Source of the DNA: CAVQEG01 sp963711465
GTDB taxonomy: Bacteria; Bacteroidota; Ignavibacteria; OLB7
NCBI GenBank assembly: GCA_963711465.1
Contig: CAVQEG010000001.1
Location: 1,798,001 to 1,862,000 of the forward strand
DNA length: 64,000 nucleotides
Direction of reading: 5' to 3'
Below the pieces are notes generated by a model. That model saw nothing but the letters and a program-made list of their open reading frames with translations. It made no database searches and had not been told where the DNA came from. Position 1 is the stretch's first letter; the number at the start of each line of letters is the position of its first letter. Position numbers and translations under genes: made by a program. Positions 1 through 9,198 of the stretch are shown here, piece after piece.

Positions 1-543
1 CTGGTGCGCGGCCATCGTTTCCCGGCCACCGCGCGTTATGAACAGACTCCAGAATCCATTGTACGGATGAATCTGATCGACCGGAGTGCTCCCACGATAG
101 ACCGCTCGGCCCTGATTGTACCACAGGAACAGGCCGCCGTTGAGATCTCGGACGTTGGTGAACCCATGGTCGCGCATCCGTTCGACGATGCTCTGACTGC
201 GATAGCCGACCGAGCAGTAGACGACGATGGCACGATCGCGATCGACGTCGTACAGTTCGTCGATGTCGAACGTCGCCGGGTTGGCCAACTGCGCGTTGCG
301 AAGGTGCGAGACGGCATACTCCTCGGGTGTGCGCGCATCGAGCAGCAGCGGAGGATTCGATCCCTGCAGCTCCGCGGCGAGCACCTCGGGATCGATCGTC
401 GGTATGCTGTCGCGATCACCATAGACGAGGTCGAGGAAACTCCGGAATCCGAATTCGGTGCGGAACAGCGTGAACATCGCGCCACCGAGCGTGAGCAGTG
501 CCGATCCGATGCCGATCGAGATGATCTTCCTGGTCGATGTCAT
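1..543 (-). CDS. Membrane-anchored rhodanese-like protein (partial, C-terminus outside window)
   Basis: The minus-strand frame is open from an ATG at 543 to the window edge, 181 codons with no stop, so the C-terminus is missing. Residues 7-27 form one hydrophobic N-terminal segment (signal anchor). A single rhodanese domain follows: the LLLDARTPEEY substrate-loop motif near residue 70 and the active-site loop CSVGYRS beginning at Cys110, a CX5R persulfide cradle. Such proteins transfer sulfane sulfur or act in thiol redox at the membrane face; the substrate cannot be told. It is divergent from the gene at 780. The translation makes good protein sense throughout, while the other reading frames here do not. 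Confidence 0.85.
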   Translation of the reverse strand, partial: MTSTRKIISIGIGSALLTLGGAMFTLFRTEFGFRSFLDLVYGDRDSIPTIDPEVLAAELQGSNPPLLLDARTPEEYAVSHLRNAQLANPATFDIDELYDVDRDRAIVVYCSVGYRSQSIVERMRDHGFTNVRDLNGGLFLWYNQGRAVYRGSTPVDQIHPYNGFWSLFITRGGRETMAAHQ

Positions 544-779
544 TGGTCGATGCGGTTGTGTGATGCGCGGCGCCCCCTGGCGGCCGTACCGCTCCAACGG
601 GAAAGGGCAAACCTACCAAAGAATAGAGTCCCTCCCAGCACTCCTCGGATGCCTTCGACTTGAACCGCCTCGCTTCGGAGCACTACCTTTGAATTCTTCT
701 TCCGATGGCGCCGATAAACCGGTCGGCAACCGGGGCGTCCAACCGGCGACACTCGCCCGCTACAATTGCACGATCTGCC

Positions 780-1346
780 ATGCGCATTACGACTGCATTC
801 CTCTTCGCCTTCCTCCTCATCGCCGGCACTTCTGGTGCCCACGCCCAGGACGGAGCCGATTCCTCGCTGACCCAGTCGTGGACCAGCGACAACTTCGGTT
901 ACGGCTTCCGCTTCCCCGACAAGAGCATCGTCAAGTACAACCCGCTCGGCTCGGTCTACGACAAGGACAAGGGAACCGAGAAGGTGAATTTCATGATCCG
1001 TGGCGGACGTGGAGCGATCACCATCGAATTCTTCACCGAGCGTCACATGGTCCCGAAGGGCTTCCAGATACGCCCTGACAGTCTGTACTACTTTTCCAGC
1101 GATTCGACCGGGACCAACGGCAGGATCTTCCGCCGCGAGTACATCATGCGCGACCGCGTCGTCGAAGCGCAGATCCTGGTCACGCCGCGCGGAGAGGCCG
1201 ATATCCTTCCGCTCGTCGATCCGATCTTCGATTCCTTCGTCGCTCCCGAGGGTGCCGACTTCTCGCTGCAGGACTGGCGCTTCGGCCGCAGTGCCGATCA
1301 GGTGGAACGCCCGCGCTACGAACGGGAACCGCTGAAGAACCCATGA
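780..1346 (+). CDS. Secreted protein of unknown function (first of a pair)
   Basis: A 188-residue protein starting at the ATG of MRITTAFLFAFLLIAGTSG, a clear Sec signal peptide ending near AHA-QD. I chose this start over the upstream in-frame ATG at 705 because the signal peptide begins here. The mature part is a small soluble domain rich in beta-type sequence (GYGFRFPDKSI, GRGAITIEFFTE) with no motif I recognise. It overlaps the next gene by 4 bp (ATGA), so the two are probably translated together. The neighbour has the same length and similar landmarks (GYGFRFP against GYVVRVP, FDSFVAPEG against FETFRWKPG), which suggests diverged tandem paralogues. A periplasmic or surface location is inferred. 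Confidence 0.8.
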   Translation: MRITTAFLFAFLLIAGTSGAHAQDGADSSLTQSWTSDNFGYGFRFPDKSIVKYNPLGSVYDKDKGTEKVNFMIRGGRGAITIEFFTERHMVPKGFQIRPDSLYYFSSDSTGTNGRIFRREYIMRDRVVEAQILVTPRGEADILPLVDPIFDSFVAPEGADFSLQDWRFGRSADQVERPRYEREPLKNP

Positions 1347-1927
1347 GTCGTCGAAGTCCGGCCGCGGCGTTGCCGTGGCGCGTGCTGCTTGCGACGCTTC
1401 CCGCGTTCATGCTACTGTTGCCGGTGACCTCTGCCTCGGCCCAACAGCCACCCGACAGTGCCACCGTCGCGCACATGACCGCTCAGTACGTCGACAGCCC
1501 GAAGGGCTACGTCGTGCGCGTTCCCCAGGACGCCGTGCTCGACTCCTCGCGCAGCGGTTGGAATCCCGAGGAACGATTCGAGCGCAGAGTCTTCCGCCTG
1601 TCCGACGGCGGAGAGATTCGTCTGACGGTCACCGTCGCCGCGCAATCGATTCCCGACAGCGCCACCCGCACCTCGGCCTACACCTGGGTCGACGACCGCA
1701 TCGCCACCGACAACGGCTATATCTACGCGCGCACGTGGTTCCTGCCGACGCGACGAGTCACAATGGAATTCGTGCCCCTGAAGGGTGGATCGGTGGCCCG
1801 CTATGTCGCCGTCCGGGAGCAGATCTTCGAGACCTTTCGATGGAAGCCGGGAGCCACCTCCTCACGCATCGATGTCGATCGCCACCAACACGTCGACCCC
1901 GCCGACTATGGATTTCCCCAACGCTGA
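1343..1927 (+). CDS. Secreted protein of unknown function (second of a pair)
   Basis: A 194-residue protein beginning in the ATGA overlap with the gene at 780. An N-terminal signal peptide (hydrophobic core about residues 13-31, cleavage near ASA-QQ) is followed by a domain of about 160 residues with no recognisable catalytic motif. Its layout parallels the upstream protein: a GYVVRVPQ strand at the start of the mature domain, a central GEIRLTVTV strand and a late FETFRWKPG segment. It is probably a diverged duplicate. It converges on the epimerase gene, whose stop lies 21 bp downstream on the other strand, and no clear terminator is seen between them. Confidence 0.8.
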   Translation: MSRRSPAAALPWRVLLATLPAFMLLLPVTSASAQQPPDSATVAHMTAQYVDSPKGYVVRVPQDAVLDSSRSGWNPEERFERRVFRLSDGGEIRLTVTVAAQSIPDSATRTSAYTWVDDRIATDNGYIYARTWFLPTRRVTMEFVPLKGGSVARYVAVREQIFETFRWKPGATSSRIDVDRHQHVDPADYGFPQR

Positions 1928-1948
1928 ACCAGGCGCGGCGTGCCGCGT

Positions 1949-2881
1949 TCACGCCTGCTCGCGATAGAATGCCAGCGTCCGCTTCAGCCCGTCGAGCAAC
2001 GACACCTGCGGTTGCCATCCCAGTTCGAATGCCGCGTGCTCGTAGCTGCAGACCGAGCGAACCTGTTCGCCCGGAAGTGCCGGACCGTGTTCTTCGGTGA
2101 ACCGGTTGTCCAGCATGGAGTTGAGCATTCGGAACAGCTGGTTGACCGACGTCTCGGTCTCCGTTCCGATGTTGAACACCCCACAGTGGCCGGAGTTGAG
2201 ATAATCGAGGGCCATGACGTGGGCGCGGACGACGTCGGCGACGTAGACGTAGTCCCGCGTCTGCGCGCCCGACCCGTTGATCACCGGCTGCTGACCGTTG
2301 AACATCCTGTCGCAGAAGATTGCGATCACCCCCGCCTCGCCCCGCGGATTCTGCCGCGGACCGTACACGTTGGTATAGCGGAACACGACGTAGTGCATAC
2401 CGTGGACGCCGTGGTAGAACCGCAGGTACTTCTCCACGGCCAGCTTCGCGACTCCGTACGGCGAGATGGGATTGGTCGGATGGTCCTCGTCAGCCGGAAA
2501 GGATTCCTGCTCGCCATAGACCACGCCGCCGCTGGAGGCAAAGATCACGTTGTGGACACCCGTATGCAGTGCCGCCTCGAAAACGTTGAGTGACCCAATG
2601 ATGTTCTGCATCGCATCATACTGCGGATCGCGAACCGACGCGCGGACGTCGAGCTGAGCGGCGTGGTGATTGACGAGGTCGAATCGTCCCGAGGCGAACA
2701 CCCGGTCGACGGCGGCCCGGTCGGTGATGTCGACGCGATGGAATTCGGCAAGCGGATTCAGGTTGTGCTCGGACCCGGTCACGAGGTTGTCCATGACGGC
2801 AACGTGGTGGCCTGCCTGGATGTATGCGTCGACGATGTGCGAACCGATGAAGCCGGCTCCGCCGGTAACGAGAATATTCAT
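1949..2881 (-). CDS. NAD-dependent epimerase/dehydratase (UDP-glucose 4-epimerase-like)
   Basis: A 310-residue extended short-chain dehydrogenase/reductase. The N-terminal Rossmann motif TGGAGFIG covers residues 6-13, the Ser triad segment FASSGGVVYGE is near 114-124, and the catalytic YGVAK places Tyr142 and Lys146. The C-terminal half has the usual sugar-nucleotide-binding features (VFRYTNVYGPRQNP, GSGAQTRDYVYVADV). The closest known activities are UDP-Glc or UDP-GlcNAc 4-epimerization or related dTDP/GDP-sugar conversions feeding surface polysaccharides. The start is the ATG sharing ATGA with the purD stop, so translation is probably coupled. A glycosyltransferase two genes upstream fits a role in glycan synthesis. 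The exact substrate is not determinable. Confidence 0.9.
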   Translation of the reverse strand: MNILVTGGAGFIGSHIVDAYIQAGHHVAVMDNLVTGSEHNLNPLAEFHRVDITDRAAVDRVFASGRFDLVNHHAAQLDVRASVRDPQYDAMQNIIGSLNVFEAALHTGVHNVIFASSGGVVYGEQESFPADEDHPTNPISPYGVAKLAVEKYLRFYHGVHGMHYVVFRYTNVYGPRQNPRGEAGVIAIFCDRMFNGQQPVINGSGAQTRDYVYVADVVRAHVMALDYLNSGHCGVFNIGTETETSVNQLFRMLNSMLDNRFTEEHGPALPGEQVRSVCSYEHAAFELGWQPQVSLLDGLKRTLAFYREQA

Positions 2882-4167
2882 GCGGTGGCGACGCCCTTGC
2901 GTCCGATGTCGGTACGATGGTATGCACCCGGCCAGGAAATTTCGGCGACTGCCGCGTAGGCCAGATCGATGGTGTGCTGGAGACTGCCGTCGCGGGTAAC
3001 GGCGGTCACACCGAGCACACGGCCACCGGCGGTGCGAAGCACGCTGTCGTCGCCGGTCGTTCCAGCATGGAAGACGATGATGCCCTTGCGTGCTTCGGCG
3101 CGTTCGATGCCCGTGATCGGGTGCCCCTTCTGGTAGTGCCCGGGATATCCCTCGGATGCCATCACCACACACACGGCACATCCGGTGGCGGTGATTGCCC
3201 CGGAATCCGCCAGGCGTCCGGTGGCGGCGGCGTACATCAGCTCGAGCAGATCGGCGTCGAGCAGCGGAAGTACGACCTGCGCCTCCGGGTCGCCGAAGCG
3301 ACTGTTGAATTCCACCACCCGCGCTACGCCGCCATCGATCATCAGTCCGACGAACAGACAGCCGACGAACGGTGCTCCTTCGCCGCGCATCCCTTCCAGC
3401 GTGGGTTCGACGATCTCGGAGCGGACACGCGCCAGCACCTCGTCGGTGACCACCGGCGCGGGCGCGTAGGCACCCATCCCGCCGGTATTCGGCCCGACGT
3501 CTCCGTCTCCGATTGCCTTGTGATCCTGCGAAGGCGCGAGCAGGACGTAGTGCTGGCCGTCACAGATCGCGAAGACGGATGCCTCCTCACCTTCGAGGAA
3601 ATCCTCCACGACCACGCTCCGACCTGCATCGCCGAAGGACGCACCGGAGAGCATGCCGTCGAGCGCATCGAGCGCCTGGTCGGTGGCATCTGCGATTACG
3701 ACGCCCTTGCCTGCTGCCAGACCTCCTGCCTTGAGCACGACCGGCAGATCGTGCCGCCGTACGAATTCCCGAGCTTCATCCTGCTGTTCATCGGTGAACG
3801 TCCGCGAGGCCGCGGTGGGAATCCCGTGGCGAACCATGAATTCCTTTGCGAACCCCTTGTCCCACTCGAGACGAGCGGCGGCACGGGAGGGACCGAAGAC
3901 GGGAATACCCGCATGGCCGAGGGCATCAGCAACGCCTGCGGCCAGAGGATTCTCAGGCCCGACGACCACCAGATCGGCGCCGAGCTCGCGCGCCAGGTCG
4001 ACGACGGCAGCCGGATCGTTGATGTCGATCGACCGGAGTTCCGCTTCGTGGGCGATTCCGGGATTCCCGGGGGCGCAGTAGAGATGCTTCAGGCGCGGCG
4101 AGCGAGCGAGCGTCCACGCGATGGCGTGCTCGCGACCGCCGGAGCCGAGCAACAGCACGGTGTACAT
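2878..4167 (-). CDS. purD: Phosphoribosylamine-glycine ligase (GARS)
   Basis: A 429-residue full-length GAR synthetase, which ligates glycine to 5-phosphoribosylamine with ATP in de novo purine synthesis. It opens with the N-domain motif LLLGSGGREHAIAW, contains the ATP-grasp regions (VVLKAGGLAAGKGVVIA near 147-163, VEDFLEGEEASVFA) and the family signature FNSRFGDPEAQ, followed by the C-terminal domain. The start ATG is unambiguous because MYTVLLLGSGG is the family N-terminus. Its stop overlaps the epimerase start by 4 bp, and the glycosyltransferase stop lies 36 bp upstream. guaB, another purine gene, is in the same minus-strand run, but I see no shared regulatory site. Confidence 0.97.
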   Translation of the reverse strand: MYTVLLLGSGGREHAIAWTLARSPRLKHLYCAPGNPGIAHEAELRSIDINDPAAVVDLARELGADLVVVGPENPLAAGVADALGHAGIPVFGPSRAAARLEWDKGFAKEFMVRHGIPTAASRTFTDEQQDEAREFVRRHDLPVVLKAGGLAAGKGVVIADATDQALDALDGMLSGASFGDAGRSVVVEDFLEGEEASVFAICDGQHYVLLAPSQDHKAIGDGDVGPNTGGMGAYAPAPVVTDEVLARVRSEIVEPTLEGMRGEGAPFVGCLFVGLMIDGGVARVVEFNSRFGDPEAQVVLPLLDADLLELMYAAATGRLADSGAITATGCAVCVVMASEGYPGHYQKGHPITGIERAEARKGIIVFHAGTTGDDSVLRTAGGRVLGVTAVTRDGSLQHTIDLAYAAVAEISWPGAYHRTDIGRKGVATA

Positions 4168-4203
4168 GAGCGTTGAGAATTTGGAATTGGTACGGACCCC
4201 GCT

Positions 4204-5532
4204 TCAGATACGAAGCGAGTACGCGAGTACGCGCGCGAGTCGCCCGGTGATCTCGTGCTGATCGAATTCGCGCGCAAGCGCTGGATCGCCCGATGGCAGC
4301 AGTCCCTGCTTCCACTGTCGATGGAAGTCGACGATCGCGGCTTTGATCGCATCGATGTCATCGGGATCGACTGATTTCGACGCACCGTAGTCGGCCAGCA
4401 CCTGGCGAACGACGCCGCCCTCGGGCACCAGCGCGAGGATCGGTTTGCCGGCACCGACGTACTCGTGAAGCTTGCCCGGCGTTACCGACGGGTCATCAGT
4501 CATCAGCCACAGCAGATCGCTGGAGCACAGCCAGCGGACTGCGTCGAGGTGGTCGACGTATCCGGTCGTTCGCAGCGATGAGGCGACGCCGGCGCGCTCG
4601 GCCATGCGGCGATAGCGGTCCTGGAAGGTGCCGACGAAGCAGAGCTCGATCTCGTCGCGGGCATCCGGCTGCTCGGCGAACAGTTTCGCGACAGCCGCGA
4701 AGAAGGGCTTCGGCGTCCGCGTGCTCATCATCGCGCCACCAAAGGTGATGCGCATCTTGCCGCTGGAGGGAATCGGATCGCGGGCAGCGCGCTCGAAGTC
4801 CTCCGGATCGTACCCGCTCGGCAGGATATGAACGGTTTCGTGGGTCAGGAATCGGTATCGCTCGATGAGTCGTTCCTTGATCCGCCGGTTGACGACCACG
4901 ATGCCGTCGGCATTCTTCAGCACGTCCTCTTCGAGTCCGGCGGCATAACGCCGGTGCATCGGCGTCGCGTAGAAGTAGTTGCGATTGTCCAGCCACGGGT
5001 CGCGGTAGTCGACCACCAGCGGGATGTCGAACTGCTCCTGCAGCTGGCGGCCGATCAGAAACGAGGTGAACGGAGGCGCGGTGGCGAGGATGGCGTCGAA
5101 CGGCTCTTCGGCGATCAGTTCCTTCGCCCGGCGCAGCGCGTGGCGCTTCCAGCCGATCTTGTTGTCCGGCTGCAGGAACGTATGGGTCACGCCGCTGAGG
5201 AAGCGGCGTCGACCGGCCGGCTGCATAGCGACGGTCTCGCGGTTCCGGCGAACCCGCCTCAGCAGCGCCAGTGGGTCGAGCGACGCGGTGCGCTCGATGC
5301 GCACGCCGGCGGCGATGACTTCCTCGAGCAGCGAGTAGTCGTGCGCGTAGTAGCTGACCTCGCCGACGGTGAGGACGGTCGAATTCCAACCGAAGTCGCG
5401 GAGGTAGCGCACGAACTTCGAAATGCGGAGCACGCCGGAGAGCCCCATCGGAGGGAAGTAGTAGGCGATCACCAGCAGCCGACGGCGCTGCGTCGGTGCT
5501 GACGGACCGCCCGCCGGCTGCGCTTCGAGCAC
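4204..5532 (-). CDS. Glycosyltransferase, GT4/GT-B type
   Basis: A 442-residue protein with the two-Rossmann GT-B layout. The N-terminal domain begins LLVIAYYFPPMGLSGVLR near residue 18, typical of GT4-like enzymes acting on activated sugars. It continues with a VVDYRDPWLDNR segment in the acceptor domain, DGIVVVNRRIKERL near the hinge, and a C-terminal donor domain with a late EYVGAGKPILALVPEGG motif that normally contacts the sugar nucleotide. No membrane span is seen, so a cytoplasmic or peripheral location is likely. It sits 36 bp upstream of purD. The donor and acceptor are unknown; a surface glycan role is inferred from the nearby epimerase. Confidence 0.88.
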   Translation of the reverse strand: MLEAQPAGGPSAPTQRRRLLVIAYYFPPMGLSGVLRISKFVRYLRDFGWNSTVLTVGEVSYYAHDYSLLEEVIAAGVRIERTASLDPLALLRRVRRNRETVAMQPAGRRRFLSGVTHTFLQPDNKIGWKRHALRRAKELIAEEPFDAILATAPPFTSFLIGRQLQEQFDIPLVVDYRDPWLDNRNYFYATPMHRRYAAGLEEDVLKNADGIVVVNRRIKERLIERYRFLTHETVHILPSGYDPEDFERAARDPIPSSGKMRITFGGAMMSTRTPKPFFAAVAKLFAEQPDARDEIELCFVGTFQDRYRRMAERAGVASSLRTTGYVDHLDAVRWLCSSDLLWLMTDDPSVTPGKLHEYVGAGKPILALVPEGGVVRQVLADYGASKSVDPDDIDAIKAAIVDFHRQWKQGLLPSGDPALAREFDQHEITGRLARVLAYSLRI

Positions 5533-5654
5533 GGTCTGGTCGGTATGGTTGCCGGTGGAGGTCAGAGACGTACGGTGTCGATTCGGAGGTCGAAATTCGG
5601 GTGACCGTTTGGACTGGGGGGGATGCTCTCGTTCGCGGCTGGACGACGGACGGA

Positions 5655-6728
5655 TCAGACGACGACGAGCTCTTTCGGCGACCGGTTGAGTACACGGCAG
5701 CCATCACGAGTGATCACGACATCGTCCTCGATTCTCACACCACACTGCTCGGGCAGGTAGATGCCGGGTTCGATGGTAACGACCATGTTCTCGAGCAGCG
5801 TCTGGTCGGTGCCTCGCGCGGCGACAGCAGGTTGTTCGTGGACTTCGAGACCAAGACCGTGCCCGGTAGAGTGACCGAATTCGGCGCCGTATCCCGCGTC
5901 CTCGATGACGGTGCGGCAGACGGAGTCGAGGTCGCTGCCGGTCATACCGGCGCGTGCCGAGGCGACGCCGGCCAGCTGCGAACGGAGCACGATGTCGTAG
6001 ATCTCGCGACCAAGACGACTGGGACGCCCGAGTGCGAACGTGCGGGTCATGTCCGATGCGAACCCGTCGACGATGCACCCGAAGTCGAGTGTCACCAGTT
6101 CGCCCTTGCGCAGCTTCTTGTCCGAGGCACGCCCGTGCGGCAGCGCGCCACGCGGTCCGGAGGCGACGATGATGTCGAACGCATCGCCCTCGGAGCCATG
6201 CTTGCGGCCGCGGTAGCTGATCTCCGCGGCGACGTCGCGCTCGCGCATGCCGGGCCTGACCCATTCGAGAATTTCGAAGTAGACGGCGTCGGCAACGGCT
6301 GCGGCACGGGCGATGCGCTCAATCTCCTCGTCGGACTTCACCAGCGTCAGATCCCGCACCATGTCGCCGGACTTCTTCAGTCGCATTCCCTTGAGTCGAC
6401 GGCGAATTGCGTCGTGCGACGCGACGCTCATGTAGGCTTCCTGGAAGCCGACGTCCATCCCCGGCTCGAGGTACCGTTCCTCGAGAATCGTCTCGAGCGC
6501 GTTGCGGGTGATCGCTGCACGGACGCCCTGGTCGAGTTCCTCGGCAACCTGGGTCTGGTAGCGGAAGTCGGTGAAGAGGACGGCTCGTCGGGCGGTCACC
6601 AGCAGGACGCCGGAGCTTCCGGAGAATCCACTCAGGTACCGGACGTGTGGCAGGTGGGTGACGAGAATCGCGTCGAGGTCGTGACTGCGGAGTCGTGCGC
6701 GGAGCTGCTTGATTCGGACGTTGGCCAT
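5655..6728 (-). CDS. Xaa-Pro peptidase, M24B family
   Basis: A 357-residue aminopeptidase P/prolidase-like enzyme removing residues before proline. A creatinase N-domain (residues about 5-125) precedes the pita-bread catalytic domain. Metal-ligand segments are visible: VTLDFGCIVDGFASDMTRT (the two Asp), GHSTGHGLGLEVHE (His), VTIEPGIYLP (Glu) and GVRIEDDVVI (Glu), so all five dinuclear metal ligands appear present. I chose the ATG of MANVRIKQLRARL over one 17 codons upstream because the family begins this way. It is cytoplasmic, with no signal peptide. guaB ends 73 bp upstream and the glycosyltransferase starts 122 bp downstream. Confidence 0.93.
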   Translation of the reverse strand: MANVRIKQLRARLRSHDLDAILVTHLPHVRYLSGFSGSSGVLLVTARRAVLFTDFRYQTQVAEELDQGVRAAITRNALETILEERYLEPGMDVGFQEAYMSVASHDAIRRRLKGMRLKKSGDMVRDLTLVKSDEEIERIARAAAVADAVYFEILEWVRPGMRERDVAAEISYRGRKHGSEGDAFDIIVASGPRGALPHGRASDKKLRKGELVTLDFGCIVDGFASDMTRTFALGRPSRLGREIYDIVLRSQLAGVASARAGMTGSDLDSVCRTVIEDAGYGAEFGHSTGHGLGLEVHEQPAVAARGTDQTLLENMVVTIEPGIYLPEQCGVRIEDDVVITRDGCRVLNRSPKELVVV

Positions 6729-6801
6729 CGGTCGGGTCGGTACGTTCGTGGGAGGCGCGACGCGCCCGCGACAGGGCAACGGACCGACGCGCCGGCCGGA
6801 T

Positions 6802-8265
6802 TCAGTAGTAGTTCGGCGACTCCTTGGTGATCGCGATGTCGTGGGGATGCGATTCGCGCAGGCCCGCGCCGGTCATGCGGATGAACCGTGCTTCGGAGCG
6901 CATCGCGTCGATGTCGGGGCAGCCGCAGTAGCCCATCGCCGCGCGGAGTCCGCCGATCATCTGGAAGACGACGTCGGTCAGTGGTCCCTTCGACGGCACG
7001 CGACCCTCGATTCCCTCGGGAACGAGCTTCGGCAGTTCGTCCTCGACATCCTGAAAGTAGCGGTCGGCCGATCCCTGCATCATCGCGCCTTCGGAGCCCA
7101 TACCGCGGTAGACTTTGTAGGAGCGTCCTTCCAGGAGAATCTTTTCTCCCGGCGCTTCATCGACACCTGCAAACAGACCGCCGATCATCACCACGTTCGC
7201 ACCAGCAGCGATTGCCTTTGCGATATCACCCGTCTGCTTGATGCCACCATCGGCAATCACCGGGACGTCGGCTTCGGCCGCGACGTCGACGACGTTCATC
7301 ACCGCCGAGAGCTGCGGCACGCCGACACCGGCGACCACCCTCGTGGTGCAGATGCTCCCGGGACCGACGCCCACTTTCACGCCATCGACGCCGGCATCGA
7401 TCAGGGCCCGGGCTCCGTCGGCCGTCGCGATGTTGCCGGCAATCACGTCGAGGTCGCCGAAGCGGCTCTTGATCGTCCCGACCATATCGATCACGTACTG
7501 CGAGTGACCGTGGGCGGTATCGACCACGACACAGTCGACACCGGCGCGAACGAGTTCAGCGACGCGTTCCGGCGTATCCGGTGTCACGCCGACGGCGGCA
7601 CCGACGCGCAGGCGCCCGTGGCGATCCTTGGCCGAGAACGGATGCTGGCGCTTCTTGCGGATGTCCTTGAAGGTGATCAGGCCACGCAGCGTACCGTCAT
7701 CGGCGACCACCGGCAGCTTCTCGATGCCGTGCTTCTGGAGGATGGACTCGGCCTCTTCGAGACTCGTTCCTACCGGCGCGGTGATCAGGCCGGTGGCCGT
7801 CATCACGTCGGTGATCGACATGTCGTGGTCGGGCTGGAAGCGCAGATCGCGGTTGGTGACGATTCCCCGAAGATGGCCACCCACGTCGACGATCGGCACG
7901 CCACTGATGGAGTACTTGCGCATCAGCACGAGGGCATCGCCGACGCGCGCTGAGAGTCCCAGCGTGATCGGATCGAGTATCATCCCGCTCTCGCTGCGTT
8001 TGACGCGCTGGACCTGTGCCGCCTGCTTCTCGACGGACATGCTCTTGTGCAGGATTCCCATGCCGCCCTCGCGTGCCATCGCGATCGCCATGGCCGACTC
8101 GGTAACGGTGTCCATCGCCGCGGAGAGCAGCGGGATGTTCAGCGTGATCGACCGGGTGAGTCGGGTGGTCAGATCGGAGTCCCGAGGAAGCAGTCGACTG
8201 TGGCGCGGGACGAGCAGCACATCGTCGTAGGTGAGACCTTCGCCGATGATCTTACCGTTGTTCAT
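6802..8265 (-). CDS. guaB: Inosine-5'-monophosphate dehydrogenase
   Basis: A 487-residue IMPDH, which oxidises IMP to XMP with NAD+, the first committed step of GMP synthesis. The N-terminal barrel strand TYDDVLLVP is at 12-20. Two CBS domains lie between about residues 95 and 205. The catalytic loop GPGSICTTR puts the nucleophile at Cys306, the phosphate-binding stretch IADGGIKQTGDIAKAIAAG follows, and the flap Arg-Tyr motif is present (YRGMGSEGAM and later segments). The length is normal for bacterial GuaB. Upstream on the minus strand is a TAATTTG-like -7 element near 8303-8309 overlapping a short inverted repeat, a plausible promoter. Confidence 0.98.
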   Translation of the reverse strand: MNNGKIIGEGLTYDDVLLVPRHSRLLPRDSDLTTRLTRSITLNIPLLSAAMDTVTESAMAIAMAREGGMGILHKSMSVEKQAAQVQRVKRSESGMILDPITLGLSARVGDALVLMRKYSISGVPIVDVGGHLRGIVTNRDLRFQPDHDMSITDVMTATGLITAPVGTSLEEAESILQKHGIEKLPVVADDGTLRGLITFKDIRKKRQHPFSAKDRHGRLRVGAAVGVTPDTPERVAELVRAGVDCVVVDTAHGHSQYVIDMVGTIKSRFGDLDVIAGNIATADGARALIDAGVDGVKVGVGPGSICTTRVVAGVGVPQLSAVMNVVDVAAEADVPVIADGGIKQTGDIAKAIAAGANVVMIGGLFAGVDEAPGEKILLEGRSYKVYRGMGSEGAMMQGSADRYFQDVEDELPKLVPEGIEGRVPSKGPLTDVVFQMIGGLRAAMGYCGCPDIDAMRSEARFIRMTGAGLRESHPHDIAITKESPNYY

Positions 8266-8300
8266 TGCGCAGGGAACCAGGTGGGCCGAAAAGAATAAAC

Positions 8301-8316
8301 GCCCAAATTAGGGCGG
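8301..8316 (-). promoter_or_regulatory. Putative promoter/inverted repeat ahead of guaB
   Basis: The minus strand reads CGCCCTAATTTGGGCG about 36 bp upstream of the guaB ATG. It contains TAATTTG, one base short of the Bacteroidota TAnnTTTG -7 element, and is itself an imperfect palindrome that could serve as an operator. No clear -33 TTTG is seen. Confidence 0.3.
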
Positions 8317-8481
8317 GTCGCCTCCCCGTGCAAGCTCAGGAGCCGCGGATCGGGGCCGGCAGCGGTGCCCGGATCGTTTCAAAGCGTACCGCGACGGAGA
8401 CCGGAACATTTCTTCGTATTTTGGACGTTTTCTTCAGCAGCGGCTGCACCTGTCCGCACGCGCCAACTACGCCAGCAGACC

Positions 8482-9198
8482 ATGACCGCACCTTCCCCTT
8501 CGACGACCAACGATCAGATGCAGGAGACGATCGCGTTCACCGCAACCGAGCGTAATGCGATCGAGGCGCTCAAGAAGCGCTACCCCCATCCGAAGGCCGC
8601 CATCATGCCCGTGCTGTGGATGGCACAGAAGAAGTGGGGATGGCTCTCGACCGACGTCATCGCTCACGTCGCCGATGTGATGGAGCTTCCCTACGCCCAC
8701 GTCTACGGCGTCGCATCGTTCTACACGATGTACTTCAAGAAGCCGATGGGGACGTGGCACGTCCAGGTCTGCACGAACATCAGCTGCATGCTTCGTGGTG
8801 GCGAGCGCCTCTACGACCACGTGTCCGGGCGCTTCGGTATCGGTCACATGGAGCGCACGCCCGACGGACGGTTCTCACTGGAGGAGGTCGAGTGCATGGG
8901 AGCCTGCGGTGGCGCGCCGATGGTGGCGATCAACGAAGACTATCACGAGAATCTGAGCATCGAGCTGCTCGACCGCCTCCTCGACGCACTTCCGGAGCGT
9001 CCCGCCGAAACCCCGGACGCGCCCGGAGAGCCGGTGCCCGATGCGTCGCGGGCGACGCCCGGCGAGCCGGCGCCACAGACGATGCCCCGGCAGGACGCCG
9101 ATCAGATTCGTGAGGAAGCCACCCCCGGCGCCACCGATCCGACGGTCGGCGGAGCGCCGCCGAACGACGACGGGCAAGATTCTGCTGCCGACGAATGA
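8482..9198 (+). CDS. nuoE: NADH-quinone oxidoreductase 24-kDa subunit (NuoE/HoxE family)
   Basis: A 238-residue thioredoxin-like [2Fe-2S] subunit. The four cluster ligands are visible as Cys97-X4-Cys102 (VCTNISC) and Cys138-X3-Cys142 (ECMGACGG). The family core (residues about 25-172) accepts electrons alongside NuoF in complex I or in related hydrogenase/formate dehydrogenase diaphorases. I chose the ATG at 8482; the longer frame from 8365 has an implausible N-terminus. Residues about 172-238 are a Pro/Glu/Asp-rich low-complexity tail absent from ordinary NuoE (about 160-170 residues). No nuoF or nuoG lies nearby in the window, unless beyond it. A TATTTTG sequence near 8418, some 60 bp upstream, is a possible -7 element. 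Confidence 0.93.
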   Translation: MTAPSPSTTNDQMQETIAFTATERNAIEALKKRYPHPKAAIMPVLWMAQKKWGWLSTDVIAHVADVMELPYAHVYGVASFYTMYFKKPMGTWHVQVCTNISCMLRGGERLYDHVSGRFGIGHMERTPDGRFSLEEVECMGACGGAPMVAINEDYHENLSIELLDRLLDALPERPAETPDAPGEPVPDASRATPGEPAPQTMPRQDADQIREEATPGATDPTVGGAPPNDDGQDSAADE

